The notes: a model not told the origin generated them from the sequence alone. A stretch of DNA of 9,301 bases from Actinomycetes bacterium (GCA_021811025.1 JAJZPX010000067.1:1-9301), one strand, 5' to 3'. Shown: positions 1 to 7,260, counted from the first letter of the stretch. Made by a program: numbers and translations.

Positions 1-120
1 CTGGCTGCGGGGTTCGTGTCCTCGGGATACAAGGATGTCATAGCGTTCGCGATACTGATCCTCGTCCTCATCTTCCGTCCCGGCGGGCTGCTCGGCGAGT
101 CCGTCATCGAGAAGGTGTAG
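1..120 (+). CDS. livH: Branched-chain amino-acid ABC transporter permease LivH, C-terminal fragment
   Basis: Frame 1 is open from the window edge to a TAG at 118-120 and gives the last 39 residues of a membrane protein. The fragment has a hydrophobic helix (AFAILILVLIFRP) followed by GGLLGES and a short charged tail, the usual C-terminus of LivH-family permeases (one of the two inner-membrane subunits of the LIV importer). The call rests on this tail and on the LivM-LivG-LivF genes that follow directly. The remainder lies outside the window. LivM starts 4 nt after the stop, so the two permease genes are almost certainly co-transcribed and translationally coupled. A LivM-type tail would look similar, but a complete LivM follows, so LivH is preferred. 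Confidence 0.85.
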   Translation: MAAGFVSSGYKDVIAFAILILVLIFRPGGLLGESVIEKV

Positions 121-124
121 CGCC

Positions 125-1285
125 ATGGCCAAGATGGACGCGAAGACGAACGTCGGCGCGGCGAGGATCACGCCGGTGAAGTGGGCGCTGTACGGCGTCC
201 TGGCACTGGCGGCCGTCGGCCTGCCGATCGTGTTCCAGTCGATGCACAACTACTTCATGGTCCGCATCTTCGGGCTCATGGGCGTCTACGTGATGCTCGC
301 GCTGGGGCTCAACATCGTCGTCGGCTACGCGGGGCTGCTCGACCTCGGCTACATCGCGTTCTACGCGATGGGAGCGTACTCGGGCGTCATCATCGGCAGC
401 GTGGGGGTGAAGGCGTTCGGGCAGGGCTTCGGCCCCTGGGCGTACTGGACGCTGCTGCCCGCGGCCGCGCTCGTCGCGGCTTGCACGGGCATCGCGCTCG
501 GCACGCCGGTGCTGCGCCTCAAGGGTGACTACCTCGCGATCGTCACGCTCGGATTCGGCGAGATAGTGCGCATCGTCGCGACGAACTGGTCGCAGCTCAC
601 GAACGGCGCGGCGGGCCTGCCGAGGGCGGGCCAGCTCGTGCCGTCGCCCGCCGGGCAACAGTGGTTCATGGACCACTTCACGAAGGGCAACTTCGCGTTC
701 AGCTCGGACCTGTGGTGGTACTACGTCATCGGGCTGCTGTGCCTGGTGACCGTCTTCTTCGTGCGCCGGCTCGACAACTCGCGGCTCGGCCGCGCCTGGG
801 TGGCGATGCGCGAGGACATGGTGGCGGCGGCCTCCGTCGGCATCAATATCACCACCACGAAGCTGTGGGCGTTCTCGCTCGGCGCTCTCTGGGGCGGCAT
901 CGCGGGCATCACCTACGGCTACTGGGTCGGCTTCATCAGCCCCGAGTCGTTCAACTTCTTCGAGTCCGTGCTCGTGGTGTGCATGGTCGTCCTGGGCGGC
1001 ATGGGCTCGATCCCGGGCGCCGCGCTCGGGGCGATCATCATCGCGGGGCTCCCGGAGATCATCCGCTACGTCGGCCAGGGCGGCTTCATCCCCGGCATCA
1101 CGGCGAGCATGGGCGCCAACATCGCGAACTACCGCTACCTCGTGTTCGGCCTGCTGATGGTCGTCATGATGGCGTTGCGGCCACAAGGCATCCTCCCGTC
1201 CTCAAGGCGGGCGCGCGAGCTCCATCCCGAGGACGAGGCGATCCTCGAAGAAGAGAGTGCCGAGATCTCCTCGGCCAGCATGTAG
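125..1285 (+). CDS. livM: Branched-chain amino-acid ABC transporter permease LivM
   Basis: A 386-residue, very hydrophobic protein with a short basic N-terminus (1-20) and about eight or nine predicted membrane helices. LivM-family marks are visible: NIVVGYAGLLDLGYIAFYAMGAY around 63-85, a loop with LTNGAAGLP at 158-165, the cytoplasmic EAA-like coupling loop GRAWVAMREDMVAAASVGIN at 222-241, and the terminal LRPQGIL motif at 351-357. The soluble tail (358-386) is acidic. LivM pairs with LivH to form the inner-membrane channel for branched-chain or related hydrophobic amino acids, delivered by a periplasmic or lipoprotein binding protein that is not encoded here. The ATG at 125 follows a GAAGGTG stretch at about 10 nt that overlaps the end of livH. 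The substrate cannot be read from the sequence: this family also includes urea, amide and aromatic-compound importers. Confidence 0.93.
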   Translation: MAKMDAKTNVGAARITPVKWALYGVLALAAVGLPIVFQSMHNYFMVRIFGLMGVYVMLALGLNIVVGYAGLLDLGYIAFYAMGAYSGVIIGSVGVKAFGQGFGPWAYWTLLPAAALVAACTGIALGTPVLRLKGDYLAIVTLGFGEIVRIVATNWSQLTNGAAGLPRAGQLVPSPAGQQWFMDHFTKGNFAFSSDLWWYYVIGLLCLVTVFFVRRLDNSRLGRAWVAMREDMVAAASVGINITTTKLWAFSLGALWGGIAGITYGYWVGFISPESFNFFESVLVVCMVVLGGMGSIPGAALGAIIIAGLPEIIRYVGQGGFIPGITASMGANIANYRYLVFGLLMVVMMALRPQGILPSSRRARELHPEDEAILEEESAEISSASM

Positions 1286-1300
1286 GGGGCTGGTGAAGAC

Positions 1301-2098
1301 ATGGCACTCCTCGAAGCCAATAACGTGACGATGCAGTTCGGCGGCCTCAAGGCGCTGTCGGACATCGAGTTCCACATCGAGAAGGGCGAGATCGTCGCGC
1401 TGATCGGCCCGAACGGGGCCGGGAAGACGACGTTCTTCAACCTGCTCACGGGCATCTACAAGCCCACCGCGGGCACGATCGCCTTCGGCGGCAAGAGCCT
1501 GATCGGCCTCAAGCCCCACGTGATGTGCAAGATGGGCATAGCCCGCACGTTCCAGAACATCCGGCTGTTCGCCAACATGACGGCGCTCGAGAACGTCATG
1601 GTCGGACGGCACGCACGCATGAAGCAGACGCCGCTCTCGGCCGTCCTGCGCACTCCCGGCTTCAAGCGGGAGGAGGAGCAGGTCGTGGCGGCCGCCGCGA
1701 AGCACCTGCAGTTCGTGGGCCTCGCCGGCGCGGCGAACGAGCTCGCGAAGAACCTCCCGTACGGCGACCAGCGCCGCCTCGAGATCGCTCGCGCGCTCTC
1801 GACGGAGCCGGAGCTCATGCTGCTCGACGAGCCCGCCGCCGGCATGAACCCTCAGGAGAGCTCCCAGCTGACGCAGCTCGTGCGCAAGATCCGCGACACG
1901 GGCGTCAGCGTCCTGCTGATCGAGCACGACATGAAGGTCGTCATGGGTCTCGCGGACCGCGTGGTCGTCCTCGACTTCGGCGAGAAGATCGCGGAGGGCT
2001 CGCCCGAGGAGATCCAGCGGAATCCCAAGGTCATCGAGGCGTACCTCGGCAAGGGCGCGGAAGCCATGATGGCGCAGGGCAAGGAGGATGCCCGATGA
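1301..2098 (+). CDS. livG: Branched-chain amino-acid ABC transporter ATP-binding protein LivG
   Basis: A 265-residue ABC ATPase with Walker A GPNGAGKT (36-43), Q-loop Gln85 in ARTFQNIRLF, signature LPYGDQRRLEIARAL (152-166), Walker B LMLLDEP (172-178) and H-loop His209 (IEHDMKVVM). The signature LPYGDQRR in place of LSGGQ is normal for LivG-type ATPases and is not damage. The C-terminal NPKVIEAYLGKGAE is the family's typical end, here lengthened by about 15 residues. It pairs with LivF as the ATP-hydrolysing dimer on the cytoplasmic face of LivH/LivM. The start ATG lies 15 nt after livM, with a GGGGG run and GGTGAAG just upstream. The stop codon overlaps the livF start (ATGA). Confidence 0.95.
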   Translation: MALLEANNVTMQFGGLKALSDIEFHIEKGEIVALIGPNGAGKTTFFNLLTGIYKPTAGTIAFGGKSLIGLKPHVMCKMGIARTFQNIRLFANMTALENVMVGRHARMKQTPLSAVLRTPGFKREEEQVVAAAAKHLQFVGLAGAANELAKNLPYGDQRRLEIARALSTEPELMLLDEPAAGMNPQESSQLTQLVRKIRDTGVSVLLIEHDMKVVMGLADRVVVLDFGEKIAEGSPEEIQRNPKVIEAYLGKGAEAMMAQGKEDAR

Positions 2099-2808
2099 CC
2101 ATACTCAGAGTCGAGAACCTCCACACGTTCTACGGCCAGATCGAGGCGCTCAAGGGCATCTCACTCGAGGTGAACGAGGGCGAGATCGTGTCGCTCATCG
2201 GGGCGAACGGTGCCGGCAAGTCGACCACCCTCAAGACGATCTCCGGCCAGCTGGTGCCGGTCGAGGGCCGGATCGACTTCATGGGCGACGGGATCGCGGG
2301 CCTGCCCGCTCACAAGGTCACCGAGAAGGGCATCATCCAGGTCCCCGAAGGCCGCCGCATCTTCCCGCGGATGACGGTCGAGGAGAACCTCGAGATGGGC
2401 GCGTTCCTGCGCAAGGACAAGGCGGGCATCGCCGAGTCGATGGAGCGCGTGTTCACGCTGTTCCCGCGCCTTCGTGAGCGTCGCATGCAGAAGGGCGGCA
2501 CGCTGTCCGGCGGCGAGCAGCAGATGCTGGCAACCGGCCGGGGCATGATGGCCACCCCGAAGCTGCTCATGCTCGACGAGCCTTCGATGGGTCTCGCGCC
2601 CGTGGTGGTCGAGATGATCTTCGAGACCATCCAGAAGCTGAACGCCGAGGGAGTGCCGATCCTGCTGGTCGAGCAGAATGCGGCGATGGCGCTCGCGATC
2701 GCGCACCGCGGCTACGTGCTCGAGACGGGCACGATCGCGCTGGAAGGCACCGGCAGGGGACTCCTGACCAACGAGCGCGTCCGGAAGACGTACCTCGGGG
2801 AGTCCTGA
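2095..2808 (+). CDS. livF: Branched-chain amino-acid ABC transporter ATP-binding protein LivF
   Basis: A 237-residue ABC ATPase, the usual length for LivF. It shows Walker A GANGAGKS (36-43), Q-loop Gln82 in IIQVPEGRRIFPRMTVEENL, signature LSGGEQQ (137-143), Walker B LLMLDEP (157-163), and LVEQN at 191-195 where a Gln occupies the H-loop position, as is common in LivF proteins. The tail KTYLGE is also typical. The ATG at 2095 overlaps the livG stop by 4 nt (ATGA), so translation is coupled. The frame stays open far upstream inside livG, but only the residues from this ATG onward align with the family. It is the last gene of the transporter operon and is followed by a GC-rich hairpin. Confidence 0.95.
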   Translation: MTILRVENLHTFYGQIEALKGISLEVNEGEIVSLIGANGAGKSTTLKTISGQLVPVEGRIDFMGDGIAGLPAHKVTEKGIIQVPEGRRIFPRMTVEENLEMGAFLRKDKAGIAESMERVFTLFPRLRERRMQKGGTLSGGEQQMLATGRGMMATPKLLMLDEPSMGLAPVVVEMIFETIQKLNAEGVPILLVEQNAAMALAIAHRGYVLETGTIALEGTGRGLLTNERVRKTYLGES

Positions 2809-2829
2809 GCCTCTTCCCGCTCGCTACCC

Positions 2830-2863
2830 GCGGCCGCATCCTCTCTCTCGAGGGTGCGGCCGC
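2830..2863. terminator. GC-rich hairpin between convergent operons
   Basis: The arm GCGGCCGCA (2830-2838) pairs perfectly with TGCGGCCGC (2855-2863). The stem extends inward by a T-G wobble, two C-G pairs and two further pairs to about 14 bp, with a 6-nt loop (2844-2849). It sits 21 nt after the livF stop and 6 nt from the stop of the convergent amidohydrolase gene, so it could end transcription from both sides. Neither strand has a T-run after the stem, so classical Rho-independent action is uncertain. T-poor hairpin terminators are reported for high-GC actinobacteria. Confidence 0.6.
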
Positions 2864-2869
2864 TGCGTC

Positions 2870-4162
2870 TCACCGGAGCGCCGCGCGGGCCTTCTCGGTC
2901 ACCCTGCGGGCGGCCGCCTCGATCGGCTTGCTGCTGAGAGCCGGCCGCCCTTCGCGCACGCGCCACAGTCCCGCCGACATCACGGCCTCGATCGTGCCTC
3001 GGCCGCCCTTTGCGAGCACCGCCGCCTCCGGATCCTCCGTCCCGCCGACGCGCACTACTGCGACGTCGGCCAGCTTGCCGGCGGTGAGCGAGCCGAACGA
3101 TGCGTCGATCCCCAGCGCGGCCGCCCCCTCCAGGGTCATCATCCGCACAAGGCGCGACGCGGGGACGGAGCGAGAGGCCGTCTGCAGCGCCCTCGCCTCG
3201 GCGAACAGGTCGATGCCCTCGTTGCTCGCTGAGGAGTCCGTGCCGATCCCCAGCGCGACCTTCTCACGCAGGAGAGCCTCGACGGGAGGCGAGCCGTTGC
3301 CGAGGTAGGCGTTGCTTCGAGGGCACAGCGCGACCCCACGGACGTGCCGGGCGAGGGTCGCGGCGTCCCCTCCTGCAAGCTGCACGCAGTGGACGGCGAG
3401 CGCGCCGTCGAGCGCTCCGAGGCGGGCGAGGTACGCCACCGGGGTCGCGTGCGGCACCCTGAAGCCGTCGGCGAGACGCTCCGCGACCGGAGCGAGCGGG
3501 CCCGAGCCGTCGCGGAGCAGGCGGCTCTCGGCCGGCGACTCGGCGACGTGGATCGCGAGGGGGTGCCCGTGCTCCCGTGCGAGCGCCGCGGCGGCGCGGA
3601 GCAGGTCCGGGCCGCAGGTGTACGCCGTGTGGGGAGCGATGCCGCACCGCGTCCTGCCGCCGTATGCCGCCTCGTTCGCCAGCGGGAATTCGGCCGTCTG
3701 CAGCACGCGGCGGAGCTCGGAAGCCGAGATGCCGAGGACCTCCCAGAAGAAGACGCCGCCCACTCCCGTGTCCGCGGCGGAGGCCAGGGCCTCGGGGCCG
3801 TAGGCGACGTCGCCCACCGAGGTGATGCCCGCCTCGAGGCATCGCAGAGCCCCGAGCGTGGCGGACGCTGCCATGGCGTCCTCGTCGAGCCCGGCGATGA
3901 GGGGCACGATGCGCTCGAGCCAGGCCGAGAAGTCCGACGGCGGGACGAGGCCGCCGAGGGCGGTGAGCGACAGGTGCGTGTGCGCGTTCACGAGACCGGG
4001 CAGGATCGCGCACCCCGGGAACTCGAAGCGCGGAACGCCGCCGAGGTCGCCGAAGCGGTCGAGCGAGCCCACCTCGGCGATTCGCGCGTTGTGCACGCGA
4101 ACGGCGCCGTTCCGGATCGGCTCACGATCGATCGGGAGGACCCAGTCGGCGCTGATCAGCAT
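2870..4162 (-). CDS. mqnX: COG0402 amidohydrolase, probable aminofutalosine (or 5'-deoxyadenosine/MTA) deaminase, MqnX-like
   Basis: A 430-residue metal-dependent hydrolase of the TRZ/ATZ/SsnA group. The expected metal and catalytic residues are present: H61xH63 in NAHTHL, H178 in APHTAYTCG, H205 with E208 in IHVAES, H258 in VHC, and D309 in GTDSSASN. The flanking beta-rich parts (1-55 and 355-405) form the usual composite domain. The phrases AHTHLSLTALGGL, RDGSGP (217-221) and CPRSNAYLGNG resemble aminofutalosine deaminases, which turn aminodeoxyfutalosine into futalosine in menaquinone synthesis. MTA/SAH/5'-deoxyadenosine deaminases belong to the same group and cannot be excluded. The ATG at 4162 begins 10 nt after the phosphorylase stop, with only a weak ribosome site, suggesting coupled expression. 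MqnC and MqnA genes on the same strand support the Mqn reading. The deaminase class is firm, the exact substrate is inferred. Confidence 0.72.
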   Translation of the reverse strand: MLISADWVLPIDREPIRNGAVRVHNARIAEVGSLDRFGDLGGVPRFEFPGCAILPGLVNAHTHLSLTALGGLVPPSDFSAWLERIVPLIAGLDEDAMAASATLGALRCLEAGITSVGDVAYGPEALASAADTGVGGVFFWEVLGISASELRRVLQTAEFPLANEAAYGGRTRCGIAPHTAYTCGPDLLRAAAALAREHGHPLAIHVAESPAESRLLRDGSGPLAPVAERLADGFRVPHATPVAYLARLGALDGALAVHCVQLAGGDAATLARHVRGVALCPRSNAYLGNGSPPVEALLREKVALGIGTDSSASNEGIDLFAEARALQTASRSVPASRLVRMMTLEGAAALGIDASFGSLTAGKLADVAVVRVGGTEDPEAAVLAKGGRGTIEAVMSAGLWRVREGRPALSSKPIEAAARRVTEKARAALR

Positions 4163-4172
4163 CGGCCGGCCA

Positions 4173-5024
4173 CTACAGCTTGCGCTCGTCCGGAAGCCCC
4201 AGCAGGCTCGGCTTCCGGAGCTCGGCGCACCGGCAGCCGGCCGCGAGGTCGGTCTCCGCGACGGTGTCGAGGACGATCCGCGAGAGCGCCCCGGACTCGT
4301 CGTGGAAGATCGCTTTCAGCTCGGCGTGCTCCCACTCGCGCACGACCCCCTCGCCGTAGTTCACGACGATGTAGATGCCGGCGAAGCACGCCCCGATGTC
4401 GCGGGCGAGCACCACCTCGGGAGCGAAGCTCTGGCCGATGACGTCGCCGCCGAGCCGCCGCATGTAGTCGACCTCCGCCACCGATTCGAACCGCGGCCCG
4501 TCCGTGACGAGATAGGTCCCGCGGCGGAAGACCCGCTGGAAGGCGGACTCGGCGCGTCCGGCCAGGCCGTCGGCGAGCACGGGGCACACCGGCTCGCGCA
4601 TGATGAGCAGGTGCTCGCCCCGCACGTAGATGTCCTGGCGGGTCGTGAGGTCGATGAAGTCGGTAGGGACGAGGACGTCGCGCGGGTCGAGCAGGTGGTT
4701 GAGGCTGCCGACCCCGCCGTCCGACAGCACCTTGCGCACGCCCGCCTGCGCGAACACCCAGAACGTCTGCAGGCTCGCGTCTGCGCGCTTCACGCCGCGC
4801 CGCCAGCCGTGCATCCTCACCGCGAGCGCCTCGCGCGGCCCCTGCCCGCCGTCCACGCGGAAGTGCGTGAACCGCGGCGAGAGGCCGTACGGCGTGTCGA
4901 AGACGAGGTCGGTCGCGAAGACCGTGACGCGCGGGTCGCCGAGCCCGCCCGGGAAGTCGAAGCCGAGCGTGCCGCTGCCGCCGCACAGCCCGAAGTCCGC
5001 GCGGGGGATGTCCTGCGCCGCCAT
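4173..5024 (-). CDS. Divergent MTAP-family purine nucleoside phosphorylase, likely 6-oxopurine specific
   Basis: A 283-residue member of the MTA phosphorylase/PNP family, which cleaves purine nucleosides with phosphate in the cytoplasm. Visible marks are the phosphate-loop GGSGT (15-19), GVGSL (104-108), TDGPRFES (174-181) and APEVVLARDIGACFAGI (201-217). Asn222 in VVNYGEG stands where human MTAP has the adenine-binding Asp220. In this family that change marks preference for 6-oxopurines (inosine-type substrates), which suits the deaminase encoded next. Oddities: the usual RHGxxH phosphate segment reads RMHGWRR (70-76), so Met replaces the Arg and the second His is lost. Gln198 replaces the common Met near the ribose, and Gly occupies the position of human Thr93. 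It could act on futalosine, methylthioinosine or 5'-deoxyinosine. AGGTG lies about 9 nt before the ATG, and the preceding Tim44 gene ends 3 nt upstream. Confidence 0.8.
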   Translation of the reverse strand: MAAQDIPRADFGLCGGSGTLGFDFPGGLGDPRVTVFATDLVFDTPYGLSPRFTHFRVDGGQGPREALAVRMHGWRRGVKRADASLQTFWVFAQAGVRKVLSDGGVGSLNHLLDPRDVLVPTDFIDLTTRQDIYVRGEHLLIMREPVCPVLADGLAGRAESAFQRVFRRGTYLVTDGPRFESVAEVDYMRRLGGDVIGQSFAPEVVLARDIGACFAGIYIVVNYGEGVVREWEHAELKAIFHDESGALSRIVLDTVAETDLAAGCRCAELRKPSLLGLPDERKL

Positions 5025-5027
5025 CGC

Positions 5028-5915
5028 CTACACCTGCTCGATGCGGAGCAGCACCCAGTCGAGCGAGGGGTCGTTCATCTGCGTGCCGCAGTACGCGCAC
5101 TTGACGTAGTTGCCGTCGGTGACCGGCGCGCCGCAGTTCGGGCACTTCCTGATGGTCGCCTCGGCCTTGGTCTGCGCGCCCTGCTTGCGCACGAGCGTCC
5201 AGTATTCCTGGAACGTCTTCGGCGTCTTGCCGTCGCCCAGCACGCCCGGGTTCACCAACTCGCCCGTGCGCTCGTCGACGGTGTAGTCGATCACGGTCGC
5301 GGTGACGAGCACCCTCACGTAGTCGTAGCCCCCCTCCGCCGTCACCGACACGGGCTCTATCCGGTCCACGTGCAGGCCGTCGAGCTTGTTGAGCCGGCCG
5401 TTGCGGACGTACTCCTGCACCCCGCCCTGCAGGACGTCGAACTGCTGCTCGGCCAGGAACCTGCGCGCGGGCTCCATGTCGCGCGCCTGCCACGCGTGCT
5501 GGACGGCAATGAACATCTCGTTCACGCGCCCGTAGAACCCCTGCTCGCCGAAGTCGGGGTCCGTGGACTTCAGGGCGTCGAGCGAGGTGGTCTGTGGAGG
5601 CACGGGCGGCGCCGCCGTGCCGGCCCCCGACCCCCCGTTCCGGCTTCGGACGTACAGCACGATGCCGACGACGACGAGGATGAGGACGATCGTGCCGAAG
5701 CTGCCGCCTCCGCCGCCTCCGATCGGGATCGGGATCGGCACGCCGCCCGAGAGGCCGCCGCCTGAACCGCGGGAGCTGCTCCCGCCGGAGCGGCCGGGGC
5801 TGCCGACGTGGCCTCCGCCCGCCCGCGCGAACGCGCCCGCGGGCGCGAGCAGCGCGAGCGCGAGCGCAGCGGCGAGGAGAACGGAAAGGAGCTTTGCGGC
5901 CGTTTCTCTCGACAT
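5028..5915 (-). CDS. Membrane-anchored Tim44-like protein with C-terminal zinc ribbon (paralog A)
   Basis: A 295-residue protein. Residues 1-30 form a signal peptide ending in an AFA-R type site. Residues 31-72 are Gly/Ser/Pro-rich. A membrane helix follows (about 73-90, GTIVLILVVVGIVLYV), then a Pro-rich linker, a Tim44-like domain (about 118-255, with FYGRVNEMFIAVQHAWQARD) and a four-Cys zinc ribbon (C258, C261, C273, C276) closing with DPSLDWVLLRI. Tim44-like domains are protein- or membrane-association modules. The cellular role of bacterial ones is mostly unknown. The last 60 residues are 35/60 identical, without gaps, to the small Tim44-like protein at 7311-7958. I chose the ATG at 5915 over an in-frame GTG at 5924 because that GTG falls inside the Shine-Dalgarno sequence. 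It lies 9 nt after the SPFH gene, probably in one operon and possibly one complex. Confidence 0.8.
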   Translation of the reverse strand: MSRETAAKLLSVLLAAALALALLAPAGAFARAGGGHVGSPGRSGGSSSRGSGGGLSGGVPIPIPIGGGGGGSFGTIVLILVVVGIVLYVRSRNGGSGAGTAAPPVPPQTTSLDALKSTDPDFGEQGFYGRVNEMFIAVQHAWQARDMEPARRFLAEQQFDVLQGGVQEYVRNGRLNKLDGLHVDRIEPVSVTAEGGYDYVRVLVTATVIDYTVDERTGELVNPGVLGDGKTPKTFQEYWTLVRKQGAQTKAEATIRKCPNCGAPVTDGNYVKCAYCGTQMNDPSLDWVLLRIEQV

Positions 5916-5917
5916 CG

Positions 5918-5926
5918 CTCCCACCT
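5918..5926 (-). promoter_or_regulatory. Ribosome binding site that decides the start of Tim44 paralog A
   Basis: On the minus strand the sequence AGGTGGGAG precedes GC and the ATG at 5915, placing AGGTG 6 nt from that ATG. The SPFH stop codon TAG shares its last two bases with this site, so the ribosome that ends SPFH stands on the next start. The in-frame GTG at 5924 is part of this site and is therefore unlikely to be used. Confidence 0.6.
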
Positions 5927-7085
5927 ACTCTTGCTTGCTGCCGCAGCCGGGGCAAAACCTGGCGTCCGGCGTGAGCTCCGCTCCGCAGCTCGCGCAGCGC
6001 TTCGGGCCGGCAGCCGCGCCGCACGCGGGGCAGAACTTCGCGCCTGCGGGCGTCTGCGCGCCGCAAGCGGCGCATGCGCCGACCGCTGCGGCAGCCGCGG
6101 CGGCACTGGTCTCCTCGGCCGAGGCCGCCTGCTGCGCCATCTGCTGCGCGGCCTGTTGCTGTGCCTGCGCCGCCTGCTGAGCCGCCTGCTGCACCTGCCC
6201 GGACTGCACGCCGCCCGCGATCGTCTGCCCGAGGCCGGCGCCGATGAACATCCCCGCCATCGTCGACCCGTCGCCGCCGCCCTGCGCCATTCCCTGCGCG
6301 GCGCCAAACATCGCCTCGGTCTGGCCCGCCGCCATGTAGCGCGGATCCCCGGCGAGGCGCATCTTCGCCATGCGGTCTTTGATGTCGAGCAGCCGCTGGC
6401 GGTCGGCCTCGTCCATGTTGACGAGGAAGTCCTCGATCTTGGTGATCGAGAGGCCCCAGTCGGCCACGTACGGCCCGACCGCCTCGACGATCGCCTTCTC
6501 GAACTGCGGCGTGTACGTGCCGTCGGTGACGTCCAGCAGCGACCACTTCTCGCTCTTCATCTTCGTGAACACGGTCGAGCGCAGGATCTTCGTCAGCTGG
6601 TCGCGGACCGCGTCCGCGATGAACTCGTTGCTGTAGATCGTCTGCGTCCCGATCAGGTTGAGGATGAGCTTCGCCGGGTCGGTGACGCGGAAGACGTACT
6701 CGCCGTACACGCCGCACCGCAGCACTTCGCCCGTCCCCGGGTCCTCCACCTCGCCCATGGACGCGCCGAACTTGTTGTTCGCGAACTCGCGGTTCGAGAC
6801 GAAGTACAGCTCGGACTTGAGCGCGTTACCGCCTGTCGCGCTGTCGATCAGGCCGCCGAGGAACGGTATCTGCGAGCCGTCCAGCTTGTGCTGGCCGCCC
6901 TGCAGGTATCCCGCGACGCTGCCCTCCTTGATGAAGAGCGCCCACTCGTCCGGTTGCACGGTGACGATCGAGAGCATCCGGATGTTCTGCTCGGGCCACT
7001 TGTACAGCACGAGGTCCTTGCTGCTGTCGGGCCGGGCGATGAACTGCTCCCGCAGCTCATCCTTGAAGCCGTCGAGGAATGCCAT
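5925..7085 (-). CDS. SPFH/YdjI-type (virion-core-like) protein with two C-terminal zinc ribbons
   Basis: A 386-residue protein. Residues 1 to about 250 match the bacterial SPFH family often labelled virion core protein/YdjI: an N-terminal LVLYKWPEQNIRMLSIVTVQPDEWALF, then NREFANNKFG (98-107) and a helical region ending RQRLLDIKDRMAKMRLAGDPRY. Next come a Gly/Met-rich stretch (255-292), a Gln/Ala low-complexity segment (293-336), and two zinc ribbons (C338, C341, C352, C355 and C364, C367, C378, C381). There is no signal peptide or obvious membrane helix, so it is probably a peripheral cytoplasmic-face scaffold. In Bacillus subtilis the related YdjI works with YdjG/YdjH and PspA at stressed membranes; a similar role here is an inference. 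The ATG at 7085 follows AAAGGG at about 9 nt. The frame is open 63 codons upstream, but that part is Arg/Ser-rich, unlike the family, and overlaps stem-loops. Confidence 0.85.
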   Translation of the reverse strand: MAFLDGFKDELREQFIARPDSSKDLVLYKWPEQNIRMLSIVTVQPDEWALFIKEGSVAGYLQGGQHKLDGSQIPFLGGLIDSATGGNALKSELYFVSNREFANNKFGASMGEVEDPGTGEVLRCGVYGEYVFRVTDPAKLILNLIGTQTIYSNEFIADAVRDQLTKILRSTVFTKMKSEKWSLLDVTDGTYTPQFEKAIVEAVGPYVADWGLSITKIEDFLVNMDEADRQRLLDIKDRMAKMRLAGDPRYMAAGQTEAMFGAAQGMAQGGGDGSTMAGMFIGAGLGQTIAGGVQSGQVQQAAQQAAQAQQQAAQQMAQQAASAEETSAAAAAAAVGACAACGAQTPAGAKFCPACGAAAGPKRCASCGAELTPDARFCPGCGSKQE

Positions 7086-7109
7086 GCGGTCCGCCCTTTC
7101 GATGTTCGC

Positions 7110-7136
7110 GGGGTTCTCGCCGTGATGCGAGACCCC
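7110..7136 (-). other. Stem-loop in the leader just upstream of the SPFH gene
   Basis: The arms GGGGTTCTCGC (7110-7120) and GCGAGACCCC (7127-7136) form a 10-bp stem with one bulged T and a 6-nt loop. It ends 24 nt before the SPFH start, just above the putative ribosome site, where it could affect translation or mRNA stability. That effect is inference; only the complementarity is seen. Confidence 0.45.
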
Positions 7137-7152
7137 CGGTCTTGAGCGGGTT

Positions 7153-7179
7153 GAGCAGCTCGCTTGAGCGAGCCTGCTC
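7153..7179 (-). repeat. Near-perfect palindrome with TTGAGC repeats
   Basis: GAGCAGCTCGCT (7153-7164) pairs with AGCGAGC-c-TGCTC (7167-7179), a 12-bp arm with a single bulged C and almost no loop. The motif TTGAGC occurs at 7142-7147, 7151-7156 and 7164-7169, the last two overlapping the palindrome. It could be an operator for a dimeric regulator of the SPFH-Tim44A genes, or an RNA hairpin. The sequence alone does not decide. Confidence 0.4.
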
Positions 7180-7202
7180 GAAGCCGCTCGTGCACGGCGG
7201 CC

Positions 7203-7260
7203 TGCGCGTAGGGCCCAATCGGTCCGGAAGGAGTCGCGCTCCGGTGGGGCCCTTCGCGCA
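7203..7260 (-). other. Long stem-loop in the Tim44B-SPFH intergenic region
   Basis: TGCGCG-t-AGGGCCC (7203-7216) pairs with GGGCCC-TtCGCGCA (7247-7260): 13 pairs with one T-T mismatch. The 30-nt interior can form a smaller stem, either CCGGA/TCCGG (7224-7228 with 7240-7244) or GGAG/CTCC. With 7290-7310 and the two following stem-loops it makes a heavily structured 225-nt spacer that contains no credible gene. It may end or attenuate transcription coming from mqnC/Tim44B, although no T-run follows. Confidence 0.45.

Noticed and set aside
2095..2808. Gln in place of His in the H-loop of LivF as a sign of an inactive ATPase
   Set aside because: LVEQN is the usual form in LivF-type ATPases, so it is a family trait rather than a defect.
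3822..5765. A 647-codon open frame on the plus strand opposite the amidohydrolase, phosphorylase and Tim44A genes
   Set aside because: It is antisense to genes with clear family motifs. Its composition (Arg, Ala, His, Asp/Glu, Val) is typical of antisense frames in GC-rich DNA, and it has no plausible ribosome site or domain.
4156..6717. An 853-codon open frame on the minus strand crossing three genes
   Set aside because: Its translation is Arg/Gly/Ala-rich with no recognisable motif, and it overlaps the well-supported phosphorylase, Tim44A and SPFH genes in other frames. It is a high-GC shadow.
5925..7085. The viral label for the SPFH gene (virion core protein) as evidence of a prophage
   Set aside because: The name is a historical annotation for bacterial YdjI-like SPFH proteins. 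No phage structural, integrase or packaging genes are present.
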